Of a stretch of 32,262 bases of DNA, positions 18,347-26,961 are shown piece after piece. The first letter of the stretch is position 1. Each line of letters starts with the position of its first letter. The notes beneath the pieces are model-generated. The model saw only the letters and a list, made by a program, of their open reading frames with translations, was not told the DNA's origin and searched no databases. The translations under genes and the position numbers were made by a program. Source of the DNA: an uncultured Gammaproteobacteria bacterium (lineage in GTDB: Bacteria > Pseudomonadota > Gammaproteobacteria > Nitrosococcales > Methylophagaceae); contig CALCCU010000260.1 in the NCBI GenBank assembly GCA_937900515.1, positions 1 to 32,262 of the forward strand, in the 5' to 3' direction.

Positions 18347-18429
18347 TGCTTGATTTACTCTTACTTGTTTTCGTCTTAGTCATTATTGCTGCGGCATTTA
18401 TTGTCGCAAACCAGAGTGACGACAAATAA
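18346..18429 (+). CDS. 27-residue membrane miniprotein, translationally coupled
   Basis: The ATG overlaps the TAA of the preceding gene (TAATG), the classic arrangement for translation re-initiation. The product is 27 residues: a single hydrophobic helix (residues 2-21, Leu/Val/Ile/Ala-rich) followed by a polar tail ANQSDDK. It ends 6 bases before the RND pump stop on the other strand. Short length makes chance possible, but the overlap, helix and polar tail all fit a real small membrane protein. No function can be assigned. Confidence 0.5.
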   Translation: MLDLLLLVFVLVIIAAAFIVANQSDDK

Positions 18430-18435
18430 CGCCTT

Positions 18436-21400
18436 TTATTTAGAAAACCGACCGTAACGCAGCATAATACTAGGTAACACGAGCAAATTCAGAACAGTTG
18501 ATGATATTAAGCCCCCGATGATAATACTCGCCATGGGCCCCATCACTTCTCGGCCTGGACTATCAGAATTCATTGCAATCGGTAACATCGCTAACGCCGT
18601 CACCAAGGCAGTAATCAATATAGATGGTAACCGTTCTTTAGCACCACGGATCGCTGTTTCAGCATTCCACGGTAAGCCCTCTTCAACCACCAAATATTGG
18701 AAATGAGACACCAACATAATAGAGTTTCTTAACGTAATACCAAACAAAGTAATAAACCCCACTAAAGAACCAATCGACAACACACCGTTAGTTAATAGCA
18801 CTGCAATCACCCCTCCCACTAGTGAGAATGGTAAGTTGACTAAAACTAAAGCCATATTACGTACGCTGTTCAACGCGATATAAAGCAATAACAATACAGC
18901 TACACCGGCTAAGCTCGAATGCACAATTAAGTCTTCACGAGACTGCGCCTGTGCCACTGCCGCACCTGTAAATTCTGGATAGATATCAGCAGTAAATGAC
19001 ACCTCATCATGTACACGCTCTTTTAACTCGGCAAAGAATGACGTTAAATCTCGGCCCGTTACATTACAAGTCACCGTCTGCAATCGTTGTGCACCTGCAT
19101 GCAAAATCATATAACGACCAGAGATTTGCTGGATATCAGCAATATCTTGCAACCTTAGCAAAACGCCCGAGGGTGTTTTAATCGGTAAATTACGGACATC
19201 GGCAGGCTGTTGTCTTTGATCTTCTGGCAAGACCACCACCACATCAAACACACGGTTAGCCTCTTGCACTTGACCAACCACAGTGCCTTCAAAGCCTGTT
19301 TGCACCGTTTCCATAACTTGAACAGGTGTCAGTCCCCAATAAGCGAGTTGATCAAGCTTTAGCCGTATTTCTAATTGAGGCTCACCGGGAGGTGCGCGAA
19401 GCTGCACATCTGTTGCCCCTTCTATATCACGCATGACATTAGCAACTTCTTGTGCTTTTTGATCAAGTTCTAATAAATTTTTACCATAAATATTGACTAC
19501 CACTGGCGAGGTATAACCTGAAATGGTCTCGTCAATACGTTCTGTCAGAAAGGTATTAACCTCTGAATTAATCCCTGGGAATGACTCTAAAACTTCACGG
19601 ATTTCATCCAGAATTGCTTGCTGTTCAGGGCCATCCATCGGCTCTAAATCAACTTCATACTCACTGTAGTGCGTACCAAAGGTATCTGCACCCCGTTCTG
19701 CTCGCCCTGCCCATTGAGAAGTCGAACGCACCCCTTCTATTTCGGCAACCCGCTTTTCAAGCTGACCACCTATGCGTAACGACTCGGCAATTGAAGTACC
19801 GGGCACGCTAGCCGTGTGAATAATATAATGCCCCTCTCGTAGCTCAGGTAAAAAACTGCCACCTAATAATGGCAAAATAGCGAGTCCTGCTAAACAGAAA
19901 ACGACTACGCCAGAAAATGTAATTTTCGGAAAACGACTAACTAAGCCGAGGAGCCATTCATAAATAGGATTTAATAATCGTACTAGTGGCGGCTCTTTAT
20001 CGCTTAATTTCCCCCAGCGAGTTAGTAAGATGTGGCATAGAGCAGGCGTAACAGTCAATGCCACGGCCAATGAGGCGAAAATAGCCAAAATATAAGCCTC
20101 ACCTAAGGGTTGGAACATTCGTCCAGCCACACCGCTCAGAGTCAGTAAGGGTACAAATACCAGCATGACGATAAAACTCGCATACACCACTGAACTCCGC
20201 ACTTCCATAGAAGCATCAAAAACAACTGACATCGTCGTTTTTGGTGTCGCTAATGCAGCATTTTCTCGCAACCGCCTGAATATATTCTCAGTATCAATAA
20301 TCGCATCATCAATTACCTCTCCCAGAGCAATGGCTAAGCCACCTAGCACCATAATGTTGATATTCACGCCCATTTCTAGCAATACGATTAAGGCTGCAAA
20401 TAGTGATAAAGGAATGGCTGTAATCGAAATCAGGGCTGTGCGAAGGTTAAATAAAAATAAAACCAACACCAACATAACAAGGCCACCGCCGACCAATAAA
20501 TGTTCACGAATATTATGTAAAGAAGACTCGATATAGTTGGCTGGTCGAAATAAGTCGTCATGTAAGGTAATACCATCAGCTTCAAAACCAGATTTAAACT
20601 CATCAAGCGCCTCTTCAATACCATGTGTTACCGCCAAAGTATTCGCTTTATATTGACCAATCACCATCAAAACCACACCCGGCTTACCTGCGATTGCAGC
20701 CCCCCCTATTGCAGGTGCCGCCCCATCGACAATTGTCGCGACATCACCCAGCAATAAAGTTGCAGCATCTGTTCTTAGCAGCACGACTTTAGCTAACTGC
20801 TCAGCGGTCATTGGTTGCCCAGATACCTGCAACATCATGCGCTGATTACTATTTTCAATATAACCTGTCCCCATCACGCCCGTTGCTTGCTTAGCGGCAT
20901 TAGAGACATCTTCAATCGATAATTTATAACGTGCTAATTTTTCGGTATCGACCTGAATTTGTAACTGCTTTTCTTGTCCACCAAAGACATTAATATCAGC
21001 CACACCTTCTACACTTAATAAGCGTGGCGATAATGTCCAATCAACCAAAGCCCGTAAGGCCATCAAATCATGCTTATCAGAACTCAAACCAATGGTCATA
21101 ATCGTGCCCGATGAAGATTCTAAGGGAACCATTAAAGGTGGGCCGATGTTATTCGGTAAGGCGTTCGATAAACCTAATAGCCGTTCAGACACTAACTGGC
21201 GATCTAAATAAATGTCAGTGCTGTCATAAAAGGTCAAAATAACCACTGACAAACCTGGGATTGATTGGGAACGAATCGACTCGGTTCCTACCAGTCCACC
21301 CAATGCATTTTCAAGTGGCTGAGTGACCAGCACCTCAACCTGTTCGGCAGTTAAACCTTGAGCTTCGGTCTGAATGATGACCTGCTTAGGTGCGAACTCA

Positions 21401-21519
21401 GGGAAAATATCTAAACTAGAACTAGATAACTTATAAATTCCGTAGCCTAAAAGTAATATCGCCAAGGCAACGACAACACCTCGAAACCGAACCGAGAAAG
21501 CAACAACATGAGATAACAT
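18436..21519 (-). CDS. RND efflux pump permease, heavy-metal (CusA/CzcA-like) family
   Basis: A 1027-residue inner-membrane proton-driven exporter with the standard RND layout: helix 1 (about 10-28), a large periplasmic loop, helices 2-6 (about 340-490), a second loop and helices 7-12. The N-terminus (DIFPEFAPKQVIIQTEAQGL, 37-56) and VTQPLENALGGL are typical of the heavy-metal RND branch. The helix-4 proton relay reads ALGEVIDDAIIDTEN, with Asp404/Asp405, a variant of the DFG-x-x-VD motif of CzcA-like pumps. The adaptor gene ends 2 bases upstream, so the two form one operon. No outer-membrane factor or metal regulator lies alongside. The substrate is unknown; a divalent cation is an inference from family and from the acidic adaptor. 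Confidence 0.9.
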   Translation of the reverse strand: MLSHVVAFSVRFRGVVVALAILLLGYGIYKLSSSSLDIFPEFAPKQVIIQTEAQGLTAEQVEVLVTQPLENALGGLVGTESIRSQSIPGLSVVILTFYDSTDIYLDRQLVSERLLGLSNALPNNIGPPLMVPLESSSGTIMTIGLSSDKHDLMALRALVDWTLSPRLLSVEGVADINVFGGQEKQLQIQVDTEKLARYKLSIEDVSNAAKQATGVMGTGYIENSNQRMMLQVSGQPMTAEQLAKVVLLRTDAATLLLGDVATIVDGAAPAIGGAAIAGKPGVVLMVIGQYKANTLAVTHGIEEALDEFKSGFEADGITLHDDLFRPANYIESSLHNIREHLLVGGGLVMLVLVLFLFNLRTALISITAIPLSLFAALIVLLEMGVNINIMVLGGLAIALGEVIDDAIIDTENIFRRLRENAALATPKTTMSVVFDASMEVRSSVVYASFIVMLVFVPLLTLSGVAGRMFQPLGEAYILAIFASLAVALTVTPALCHILLTRWGKLSDKEPPLVRLLNPIYEWLLGLVSRFPKITFSGVVVFCLAGLAILPLLGGSFLPELREGHYIIHTASVPGTSIAESLRIGGQLEKRVAEIEGVRSTSQWAGRAERGADTFGTHYSEYEVDLEPMDGPEQQAILDEIREVLESFPGINSEVNTFLTERIDETISGYTSPVVVNIYGKNLLELDQKAQEVANVMRDIEGATDVQLRAPPGEPQLEIRLKLDQLAYWGLTPVQVMETVQTGFEGTVVGQVQEANRVFDVVVVLPEDQRQQPADVRNLPIKTPSGVLLRLQDIADIQQISGRYMILHAGAQRLQTVTCNVTGRDLTSFFAELKERVHDEVSFTADIYPEFTGAAVAQAQSREDLIVHSSLAGVAVLLLLYIALNSVRNMALVLVNLPFSLVGGVIAVLLTNGVLSIGSLVGFITLFGITLRNSIMLVSHFQYLVVEEGLPWNAETAIRGAKERLPSILITALVTALAMLPIAMNSDSPGREVMGPMASIIIGGLISSTVLNLLVLPSIMLRYGRFSK

Positions 21520-21521
21520 AA

Positions 21522-22622
21522 TTAATCGTCATCCTCATCAGCAATCTGCCATTTAAACTCTTCCGATAACAACATCTGTGCACCATCGATGACCAACGCA
21601 TCGCCCACCACCAGCTCTTGCTGCATAAACACGCCTCCAGCAGTTACTAAGCTGTTTTTCACAGGTTTACGTTGATATAAATTTTCGTCAATTTCAATAT
21701 AGACCCAAGCTTGCCCTTGATGCCAAACAATCGCTTGCTCTGGAATAAAAACACCTTGTAATGGCTCATCACCTTCGGCGATCCAAGCATCTAAACGCAT
21801 ACCCGTACGCAATTTACCTGTTGCGGTTTTGAAGAAATACGTTTCACCTTGAAATAACTTATCCGTCGTTAATGCAGATGAAACATAATAAGATTTACGA
21901 GCGTGATCGCGTTGGCCATCACGAGAGACCCGAATAAAGCTGGTTTCACTGGGCAAGGAATTATCAGCAGCTAAAGTTACCAATAACAAACTATCTTTGT
22001 TTTTCAGCAATCGCTGCCATTCTGTCGAATCATTCTTCAATAGCCAACCAGTAATGGTTTCACCCCATGATTGAACTGCCTCATCATTAATAGCCTGCAA
22101 CTCAATCTGTAAGCCCGCAAGTTTAGCTCTCGCCTCATTCTGGGCGGCTTGAGCATAAACCACTTTTTTACTTGCAATGCTTCCCGTGCTTTTAGCGAGT
22201 AAATTTAATCGACTCAGCTCTTGCTTGGCAGACTGTAAGGCTACGTTTGCAACCCGAACAGCTGAAGCTGTTTGTTGATAGCGTGAACGTAAATTCAACA
22301 TAGGACGTAAATCAACCACTTCAGCATAAGCTTTAAATTCAGGAAAGAAAGTGATCGTCGTCAGCTCATGAAGGGCAATACCAGCATATTCGCTAATCTC
22401 GTCATCAATACGAACCTGCATAAGCGCTACCGCATCAGTACTGTCAGCATCGTCATCATCATCGTCATCCTGCGCATTTTCGATAGCCTGTTCGTATTCC
22501 GTTAGCCATTCCTCAGCAAAATCAAATAACGATGATTTTGACGCAACGGGTATAACAAAAAATAGCGCTAAAGCTAATAAAAAAGCCATTATCCACAAAC
22601 TATATTTTCCACGTAGCGACAT
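21522..22622 (-). CDS. RND efflux periplasmic adaptor with Asp-rich segments
   Basis: The membrane-fusion (adaptor) partner of the pump encoded immediately downstream. It has about 366 residues with an N-terminal membrane anchor or signal (about 8-28). A hairpin-type helical region (about 100-175, rich in Ala, Gln, Leu) and a beta domain follow, ending with a membrane-proximal domain (EQAIVWHQGQAWVYIEI). Two features are unusual: seven consecutive aspartates near residues 52-58, in a stretch rich in Asp/Glu, and an acidic C-terminus, DEDDD. Acidic runs could bind cations, which is inference. The ATG at 22622 has GGA 7 bases upstream and is preferred to the GTG one codon earlier. Confidence 0.87.
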   Translation of the reverse strand: MSLRGKYSLWIMAFLLALALFFVIPVASKSSLFDFAEEWLTEYEQAIENAQDDDDDDDADSTDAVALMQVRIDDEISEYAGIALHELTTITFFPEFKAYAEVVDLRPMLNLRSRYQQTASAVRVANVALQSAKQELSRLNLLAKSTGSIASKKVVYAQAAQNEARAKLAGLQIELQAINDEAVQSWGETITGWLLKNDSTEWQRLLKNKDSLLLVTLAADNSLPSETSFIRVSRDGQRDHARKSYYVSSALTTDKLFQGETYFFKTATGKLRTGMRLDAWIAEGDEPLQGVFIPEQAIVWHQGQAWVYIEIDENLYQRKPVKNSLVTAGGVFMQQELVVGDALVIDGAQMLLSEEFKWQIADEDDD

Positions 22623-22658
22623 CACTGTTCCATATATTAAAGCTAAAATCAGACCGTC

Positions 22659-22687
22659 ATTAGAGCATGCCTCTGCAACTCGGACAA
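22659..22687 (-). promoter_or_regulatory. candidate promoter for the RND operon
   Basis: On the minus strand TTGTCC (22682-22687) and TCTAAT (22659-22664) are separated by 17 bases, about 37 bases upstream of the adaptor start. A TAATGAC[AG]G motif occurs twice nearby. No MerR-type 19-20 bp spacer or clear metal operator was seen. Confidence 0.35.
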
Positions 22688-22704
22688 GTATCTGTCATTA
22701 ATGC

Positions 22705-22733
22705 TTGACATAGCGTCCTCTAGAAGGTTTAAT
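22705..22733 (+). promoter_or_regulatory. sigma-70 promoter of tRNA-Phe
   Basis: A perfect -35 TTGACA (22705-22710), exact 17-base spacer and TTTAAT -10 (22728-22733, 4/6) lie 13 bases before the tRNA. The following ACGCAGCC is a GC-rich discriminator of the kind found at stringently controlled stable-RNA promoters. Confidence 0.8.
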
Positions 22734-22746
22734 ACGCAGCCTTGAT

Positions 22747-22822
22747 GGCTCGATAGCTCAGTCGGTAGAGCAAGGGATTGAAAATCCCTGTGTCCCTGGT
22801 TCGATTCCAGGTCGAGCCACCA
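22747..22822 (+). tRNA. tRNA-Phe(GAA)
   Basis: A 76-base tRNA with encoded CCA. The acceptor stem GGCTCGA pairs perfectly with TCGAGCC. The D arm is GCTC-AGTCGGTA-GAGC. The anticodon arm is AGGGA-TTGAAAA-TCCCT, giving anticodon GAA. The variable loop is GTGTC and the T arm is CCTGG-TTCGATT-CCAGG. It is a single gene with its own promoter and terminator. No repeated 3' end suggesting an integration site was seen nearby. Confidence 0.98.
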
Positions 22823-22830
22823 TCAAATTC

Positions 22831-22860
22831 AAAAGGTTACGTTTTACGTAACCTTTTTTT
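22831..22860 (+). terminator. Rho-independent terminator of tRNA-Phe
   Basis: AAAAGGTTACGT and ACGTAACCTTTT form a 12-bp stem with a TTT loop, running directly into a T-tract. It begins 8 bases after the tRNA CCA end. Confidence 0.92.
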
Positions 22861-23317
22861 GTTTCTGATGTGTCAGTTTTCTTCTCAGTAGCACAATTCT
22901 CATAGCCGACTAAATGCTCTGGTACTATAAAATAGCCTAGCATTGCAGCATTCCTCCGAGCACCTAAATATTCCAAAACATGTAATGCCGCCCAACTTTA
23001 CACATGCCTGTATGCTCGTGTGGAGTACATCATGCTCATCACTTTAGATGACAAGGTAGTCTTTTATCAAACTGTTAGCTTTACTTGGCTTTATCCGTCG
23101 AAGTGACCCAGCTAGCTCCCCAAACATATCCATTAGGTACACGGCTTATCCTAGTCCATCTTCCCCATTACAGGGCTAATTACAGCAAAATAAGGGGTAA
23201 TAAATGAACGCCACTAAACAAGTGATATGTAAACTAATATTATTGAATTTTATCCAGATATAAAAATCTGATCTCAATAGTCTAGCCAAAACTATATTTG
23301 CTGGTATCCTATGCGCT
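22861..23317. other. gene-free interval after tRNA-Phe
   Basis: About 455 bases without a supported gene. The minus-strand reading from about 22990 to 22860 has a protein-like stretch (GARRNAAMLGYFIVPEHLVGYEN) but stops upstream, has no start context and runs into the tRNA, so it may be a decayed fragment. The last 150 bases are AT-rich and must contain the promoter for the cyclase at 23318; I could not assign clear boxes. Confidence 0.5.
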
Positions 23318-25423
23318 ATGCACCTCAATAAAACCGCCCGTAAGCTCCTCATTTATGCTTTAGCAGCTACTGGTTATTTCTTATTGGGTATAGCAGGTCT
23401 CCAGCTCGCAATCCCTCCAGGTTATTCATCCGTTATATTCCCCGCAGCAGGCTTGGGATTCATTTTTGTTCTTATCGGTGGTACTCGTTTGTTACCTTCG
23501 ATATGGCTTGGCTCATTTGCTCTTAATCTATGGCTCGCTTATAACTCATCCTCTCTTGTGGCAGCTACGCTATTTGTAGCAGCTCTGTTAGGTATAGGGG
23601 CCAGTCTTCAAGCATGGGGGGCATCGTATTTAGTCAAAACGTTTGGCAGAATCAATTGGCGAGAGCTTACCTCTCCTAAAGATATTGTTCTGTTTCTCGC
23701 TTTTTCAGGGCCGATCGCATCACTCATTTCCACCACATGGGGAAACATCAGTTTATATACGCTTGATATTATTAGTCATGAGCAACTATTCGCAAGCTGG
23801 GCTTACTGGTGGTTAGGCGATAGCACTGGCGTTATTACTATTGCTCCGCTATTACTCACCTTTCTCTTTTTGCGTGACAAAGCGTGGGCCCAAAGAAAAA
23901 TACACGTATTGCTACCCATAACGATTGCTCTGATCTCAGCTATTTTCTTATTTTTCTATATGTCAGAAAAAGAAAGTAACGAAGCCACCATGAAGCTAGA
24001 TGATGTTGGTGAAAATATAGCAGATACGCTTATTGCTAAGTTAATCATTTACCGAGAGGCAACGGCTTCAATTAAGACATTAAAACAAATGCGTCCTGAC
24101 CTTTCTTATGACGAATTTCAAGCATTTACTGCACCTCTCCTAGACAGGCACAAAGATCTGCAAGCACTCGGATTTAATAAATACGTTACTTCACAAGAAC
24201 GAGAACAGTTTGAAGCAACACTGGCTCAGCAGTTCAAACAAGCTGGCATAACAATAACTGAGCGTAATTCTGCTGGCAAAATGGTTAAAGCCCAAAATCG
24301 TGATTGGTATACCCCTGTTAATTTTATTGCGCCTTTAGCTGGTAATGAGCAAGCACTTGCTTATGACATAGCTTCAGACGATTCCCGCTTAGAAGCTCTC
24401 AACAAGGCAATTCGCACCCACGAAGAAGTGATAACCGCCCCCATTAGACTTGTTCAAGAGTCAGGGTCTAGTAATGGCTTACTCCTCATTAACCCAGTCA
24501 TAGACCAAGATAATGAAAACCTCGATGGATTCAGCGTTGCTGTTATCCGTATTGAAAATATCATGCACTCTTTATTAGCTAGCCAAGTTGCACAAGGCCT
24601 AAAGATTACAATTCGAGATATTGATGAAAAGCTAGGGAATGGCTTGCTTTATACGTCTGATACACAACAATCCTCACGCTATAGTGATCTTATCTGGCAA
24701 AAAGAACTCGAAATTGCTCAACGAGATTGGTTATTAACAGTTACTCCGTCGAAGCAATACCTAAGTCAGTTCACATCGTATCTTCCTTGGAAGGTTCTTT
24801 TGGTTGCTCTATGGTTAATAGCACTTCTACAAACATTATTATTGAGTATTACCGGGCAACATTATCATGACTCTCAAAAAATTAAAGAACAAAATAAGAC
24901 CTTGGAATTACTGGCCCACCATGACTCTTTAACAGGTTTACCCAACCGAGCATTATTTTCAGATCGTTTTCAACAAGCCATTGCTCTGAATAAACGTAAT
25001 AAATCTTTACTTGCCATTGGCTTTTTAGATCTAGATAAATTCAAACCCGTTAATGATACCTACGGTCATGACATCGGCGATCAACTGTTAATCAATGTGG
25101 CAAAACGTATCCAATTGGTTCTGAGAGAGAATGATACAGTCTGTAGACTTGGAGGGGATGAGTTTACCTTATTAATTGGCAGCCTTAATTCTGTTGGAGA
25201 GTGTGAAGACATACTGAACCGGCTAATTGATGTACTCGCAGAACCTTTTTCAATTGAGACTCATACTATAGAAATTAGCGGTTCTTGTGGTGTTACCTTA
25301 TACCCAAATGATGAGGCAGATTTAGAGACGCTATTACAGCATGCTGACCAAGCTATGTACCATGCAAAATCATCAGGTAGAAATCATTTCGAAATTTTTA
25401 AATTCGGAGCTGGAGCCTCTTAA
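23318..25423 (+). CDS. membrane diguanylate cyclase with MASE1 and CHASE sensory domains
   Basis: Predicted inner-membrane sensor that makes c-di-GMP. The 701-residue protein begins with about eight hydrophobic helices (8-215) with the MASE1 pattern. A periplasmic CHASE domain follows (about 220-465; note the RDWYTPVNFIAPLAGNEQAL segment and the TAPIRL ending). One more helix (about 488-510) and a complete GGDEF domain come next: HDSLTGLPNRALFSDR, FLDLDKFKPVND and RLGGDEF (GGDEF at 612-616). The inhibitory I-site R-x-x-D (RENDT, 603-606) is present, so product feedback is expected. CHASE domains bind small extracellular ligands; the ligand here is unknown. No strong Shine-Dalgarno was found. 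It is monocistronic, facing another cyclase across about 280 bases. Confidence 0.93.
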   Translation: MHLNKTARKLLIYALAATGYFLLGIAGLQLAIPPGYSSVIFPAAGLGFIFVLIGGTRLLPSIWLGSFALNLWLAYNSSSLVAATLFVAALLGIGASLQAWGASYLVKTFGRINWRELTSPKDIVLFLAFSGPIASLISTTWGNISLYTLDIISHEQLFASWAYWWLGDSTGVITIAPLLLTFLFLRDKAWAQRKIHVLLPITIALISAIFLFFYMSEKESNEATMKLDDVGENIADTLIAKLIIYREATASIKTLKQMRPDLSYDEFQAFTAPLLDRHKDLQALGFNKYVTSQEREQFEATLAQQFKQAGITITERNSAGKMVKAQNRDWYTPVNFIAPLAGNEQALAYDIASDDSRLEALNKAIRTHEEVITAPIRLVQESGSSNGLLLINPVIDQDNENLDGFSVAVIRIENIMHSLLASQVAQGLKITIRDIDEKLGNGLLYTSDTQQSSRYSDLIWQKELEIAQRDWLLTVTPSKQYLSQFTSYLPWKVLLVALWLIALLQTLLLSITGQHYHDSQKIKEQNKTLELLAHHDSLTGLPNRALFSDRFQQAIALNKRNKSLLAIGFLDLDKFKPVNDTYGHDIGDQLLINVAKRIQLVLRENDTVCRLGGDEFTLLIGSLNSVGECEDILNRLIDVLAEPFSIETHTIEISGSCGVTLYPNDEADLETLLQHADQAMYHAKSSGRNHFEIFKFGAGAS

Positions 25424-25426
25424 GCA

Positions 25427-25627
25427 GTGAGTTTCGTTATAAAGAAAAATCACTCCATTTTGTACCACCTACATCACCGCCGCTATCCATCAATCAGCGT
25501 GGGTATTAATAGCGGTCAGTTTGTATTAGGTGATTATTACAACGCTTTTAAACGCTTACGTAGTGGCATCGACAACTTTCTGTTTCATCACGCCCACGGC
25601 GTAAGCATCAGCTCATCAACAAGCTAG
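25427..25627 (+). CDS. doubtful 66-codon reading frame after the MASE1 cyclase
   Basis: A GTG-initiated frame starts 3 bases after the cyclase stop and encodes 66 residues rich in His, Ser, Tyr and Arg. I recognise no family, signal peptide or membrane segment. The tail (GINSGQFVLGDYYNAFKRLR) looks protein-like and could be a remnant of a longer gene, or the whole frame could be fortuitous. No ribosome binding site is evident beyond possible coupling. Confidence 0.2.
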   Translation: MSFVIKKNHSILYHLHHRRYPSISVGINSGQFVLGDYYNAFKRLRSGIDNFLFHHAHGVSISSSTS

Positions 25628-25704
25628 GCTATAGCTGCAAATTTAAAATATAAATGGCACGCTAAATTGCTTGGTCTGAGCTAGAGGTAAGTGCTAACAG
25701 GTCC

Positions 25705-26841
25705 TTAATCGTATGTCTCGGTGTATAGTTGGACATTATTTTTACCCAGCTCCTTCGCTCTATACATAGCAATATCAGCATTTTTTAATATCTCCCTGCC
25801 ATCTTTGCCATGCTCCGGATAAATTGCCACGCCGATACTCGCTGAAATATCTAAAACAGCATCATCTAGCTGAAATGGCTTATCAATAATAAGAGCTATC
25901 TTTTTCGCCACATCAATAACTGCTGCTGTCGATACAACTTCAGGCAATAAGACCAGAAACTCATCGCCCCCTATACGGGAAAGCGTATCCGACTGCCTCA
26001 ATGCCAACCTCACTTTCTCGGCGACCATCTTGAGTAACTCATCTCCAGCATCATGACCATACGTATCATTAACTCCTTTAAACCCATCTAAATCAATAAA
26101 CATAACGCCAAGAATTCTGGAGTTTCTTTTTGCTGTTATAAGCGACTGTTTCAAACGGTCATTAAAAAGTAAACGATTGGGTAAGTCAGTGAGCGAATCA
26201 TGATAAGCAAAATGTTTCACTGCTTTTTCACTCTCCACTGCCTGTAACCTTAACTGATAATTCTCAAATAAGTTTATCCCATGAACTCTGGCGGTGAATA
26301 ACATAAAAGCAGTGAATACTATCAACGCAATAGCCATGCCTATTGACGTTTCATTGCCTATCAGAAAGTAATACGTTATGTGAGGCACGAGCACCGCAGC
26401 AATAAAAATTACAACAGAGTACTTATCCGCGGATAATGAAGAGCTTGCTCCGGCAACCACGCCAGCTAGGATGAATGAAATATAGATCTGGTAAACAACA
26501 TCGGCTTGTTCAATAACAATGTAGCCACTCCAGCCCCAAAGTAATCCTGATAACAAGACGCCTAGACGAAATCCCCATAGATAGTATCTAGAATGTTCTT
26601 GCTGTAGATATCGAAAGCAGTAGTAAGCTACGAATCTTAGTAATGAGACAGCAATAAGAAGTATAAACCACACAAATAAAGAGGTTCGTGGAATTTGTTC
26701 TGAGAGTATCATCACTAAGGTGAACCCCAAAACAACGCTTATCAATGTCGTCACTGGCAATGATGCGTAAAGTAATCTAAGTGCCTCCTTCTCAAGTCCA
26801 TCTTGTTCATCGGAACTTAGATTATTTAATTGTTTTTCCAT
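25705..26841 (-). CDS. membrane diguanylate cyclase (six-helix N-terminus, GGDEF)
   Basis: A 378-residue predicted c-di-GMP synthase. About six membrane helices (25-205) form a sensory region that I cannot place in a named MASE class. A short linker leads to a complete GGDEF domain: HDSLTDLPNRLLFNDRL, MFIDLDGFKGVND and SRIGGDEF (GGDEF at 291-295). The I-site R-x-x-D is present (RQSD, 282-285). The start is an ATG. It lies convergent to the MASE1-CHASE cyclase. Its GGDEF domain resembles that protein's closely in the visible motifs, so the pair may be related by duplication of the output domain; that is an inference. Confidence 0.92.
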   Translation of the reverse strand: MEKQLNNLSSDEQDGLEKEALRLLYASLPVTTLISVVLGFTLVMILSEQIPRTSLFVWFILLIAVSLLRFVAYYCFRYLQQEHSRYYLWGFRLGVLLSGLLWGWSGYIVIEQADVVYQIYISFILAGVVAGASSSLSADKYSVVIFIAAVLVPHITYYFLIGNETSIGMAIALIVFTAFMLFTARVHGINLFENYQLRLQAVESEKAVKHFAYHDSLTDLPNRLLFNDRLKQSLITAKRNSRILGVMFIDLDGFKGVNDTYGHDAGDELLKMVAEKVRLALRQSDTLSRIGGDEFLVLLPEVVSTAAVIDVAKKIALIIDKPFQLDDAVLDISASIGVAIYPEHGKDGREILKNADIAMYRAKELGKNNVQLYTETYD

Positions 26842-26961
26842 CTACTTTTTGCCCCTCGTCTATATCGTTGAACAAATAGTTAACTAATATATCACCGAGC
26901 TACTTAGTCCAATAGTTAAAATACCAATATTGGTTTTAAACCATTGTGCAGATATGTCAAT

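Noticed and set aside
20165-20536. 123-codon plus-strand frame inside the RND pump gene
   Set aside because: Antisense shadow of a well-supported, conserved coding frame; no independent start signals.
22589-22597. Perfect DnaA box TTATCCACA
   Set aside because: A single copy inside the adaptor coding region, with no cluster or AT-rich unwinding element; expected by chance.
22758-22976. 72-codon minus-strand frame over tRNA-Phe
   Set aside because: Its end reads ARPGIEPGTQGFSIP, the well-known artefact of translating a tRNA gene antisense; it has no supported start.
22747-23317. Possible integration site at the tRNA-Phe 3' end
   Set aside because: No integrase gene, no repeated tRNA 3' end and no foreign cargo were seen downstream.
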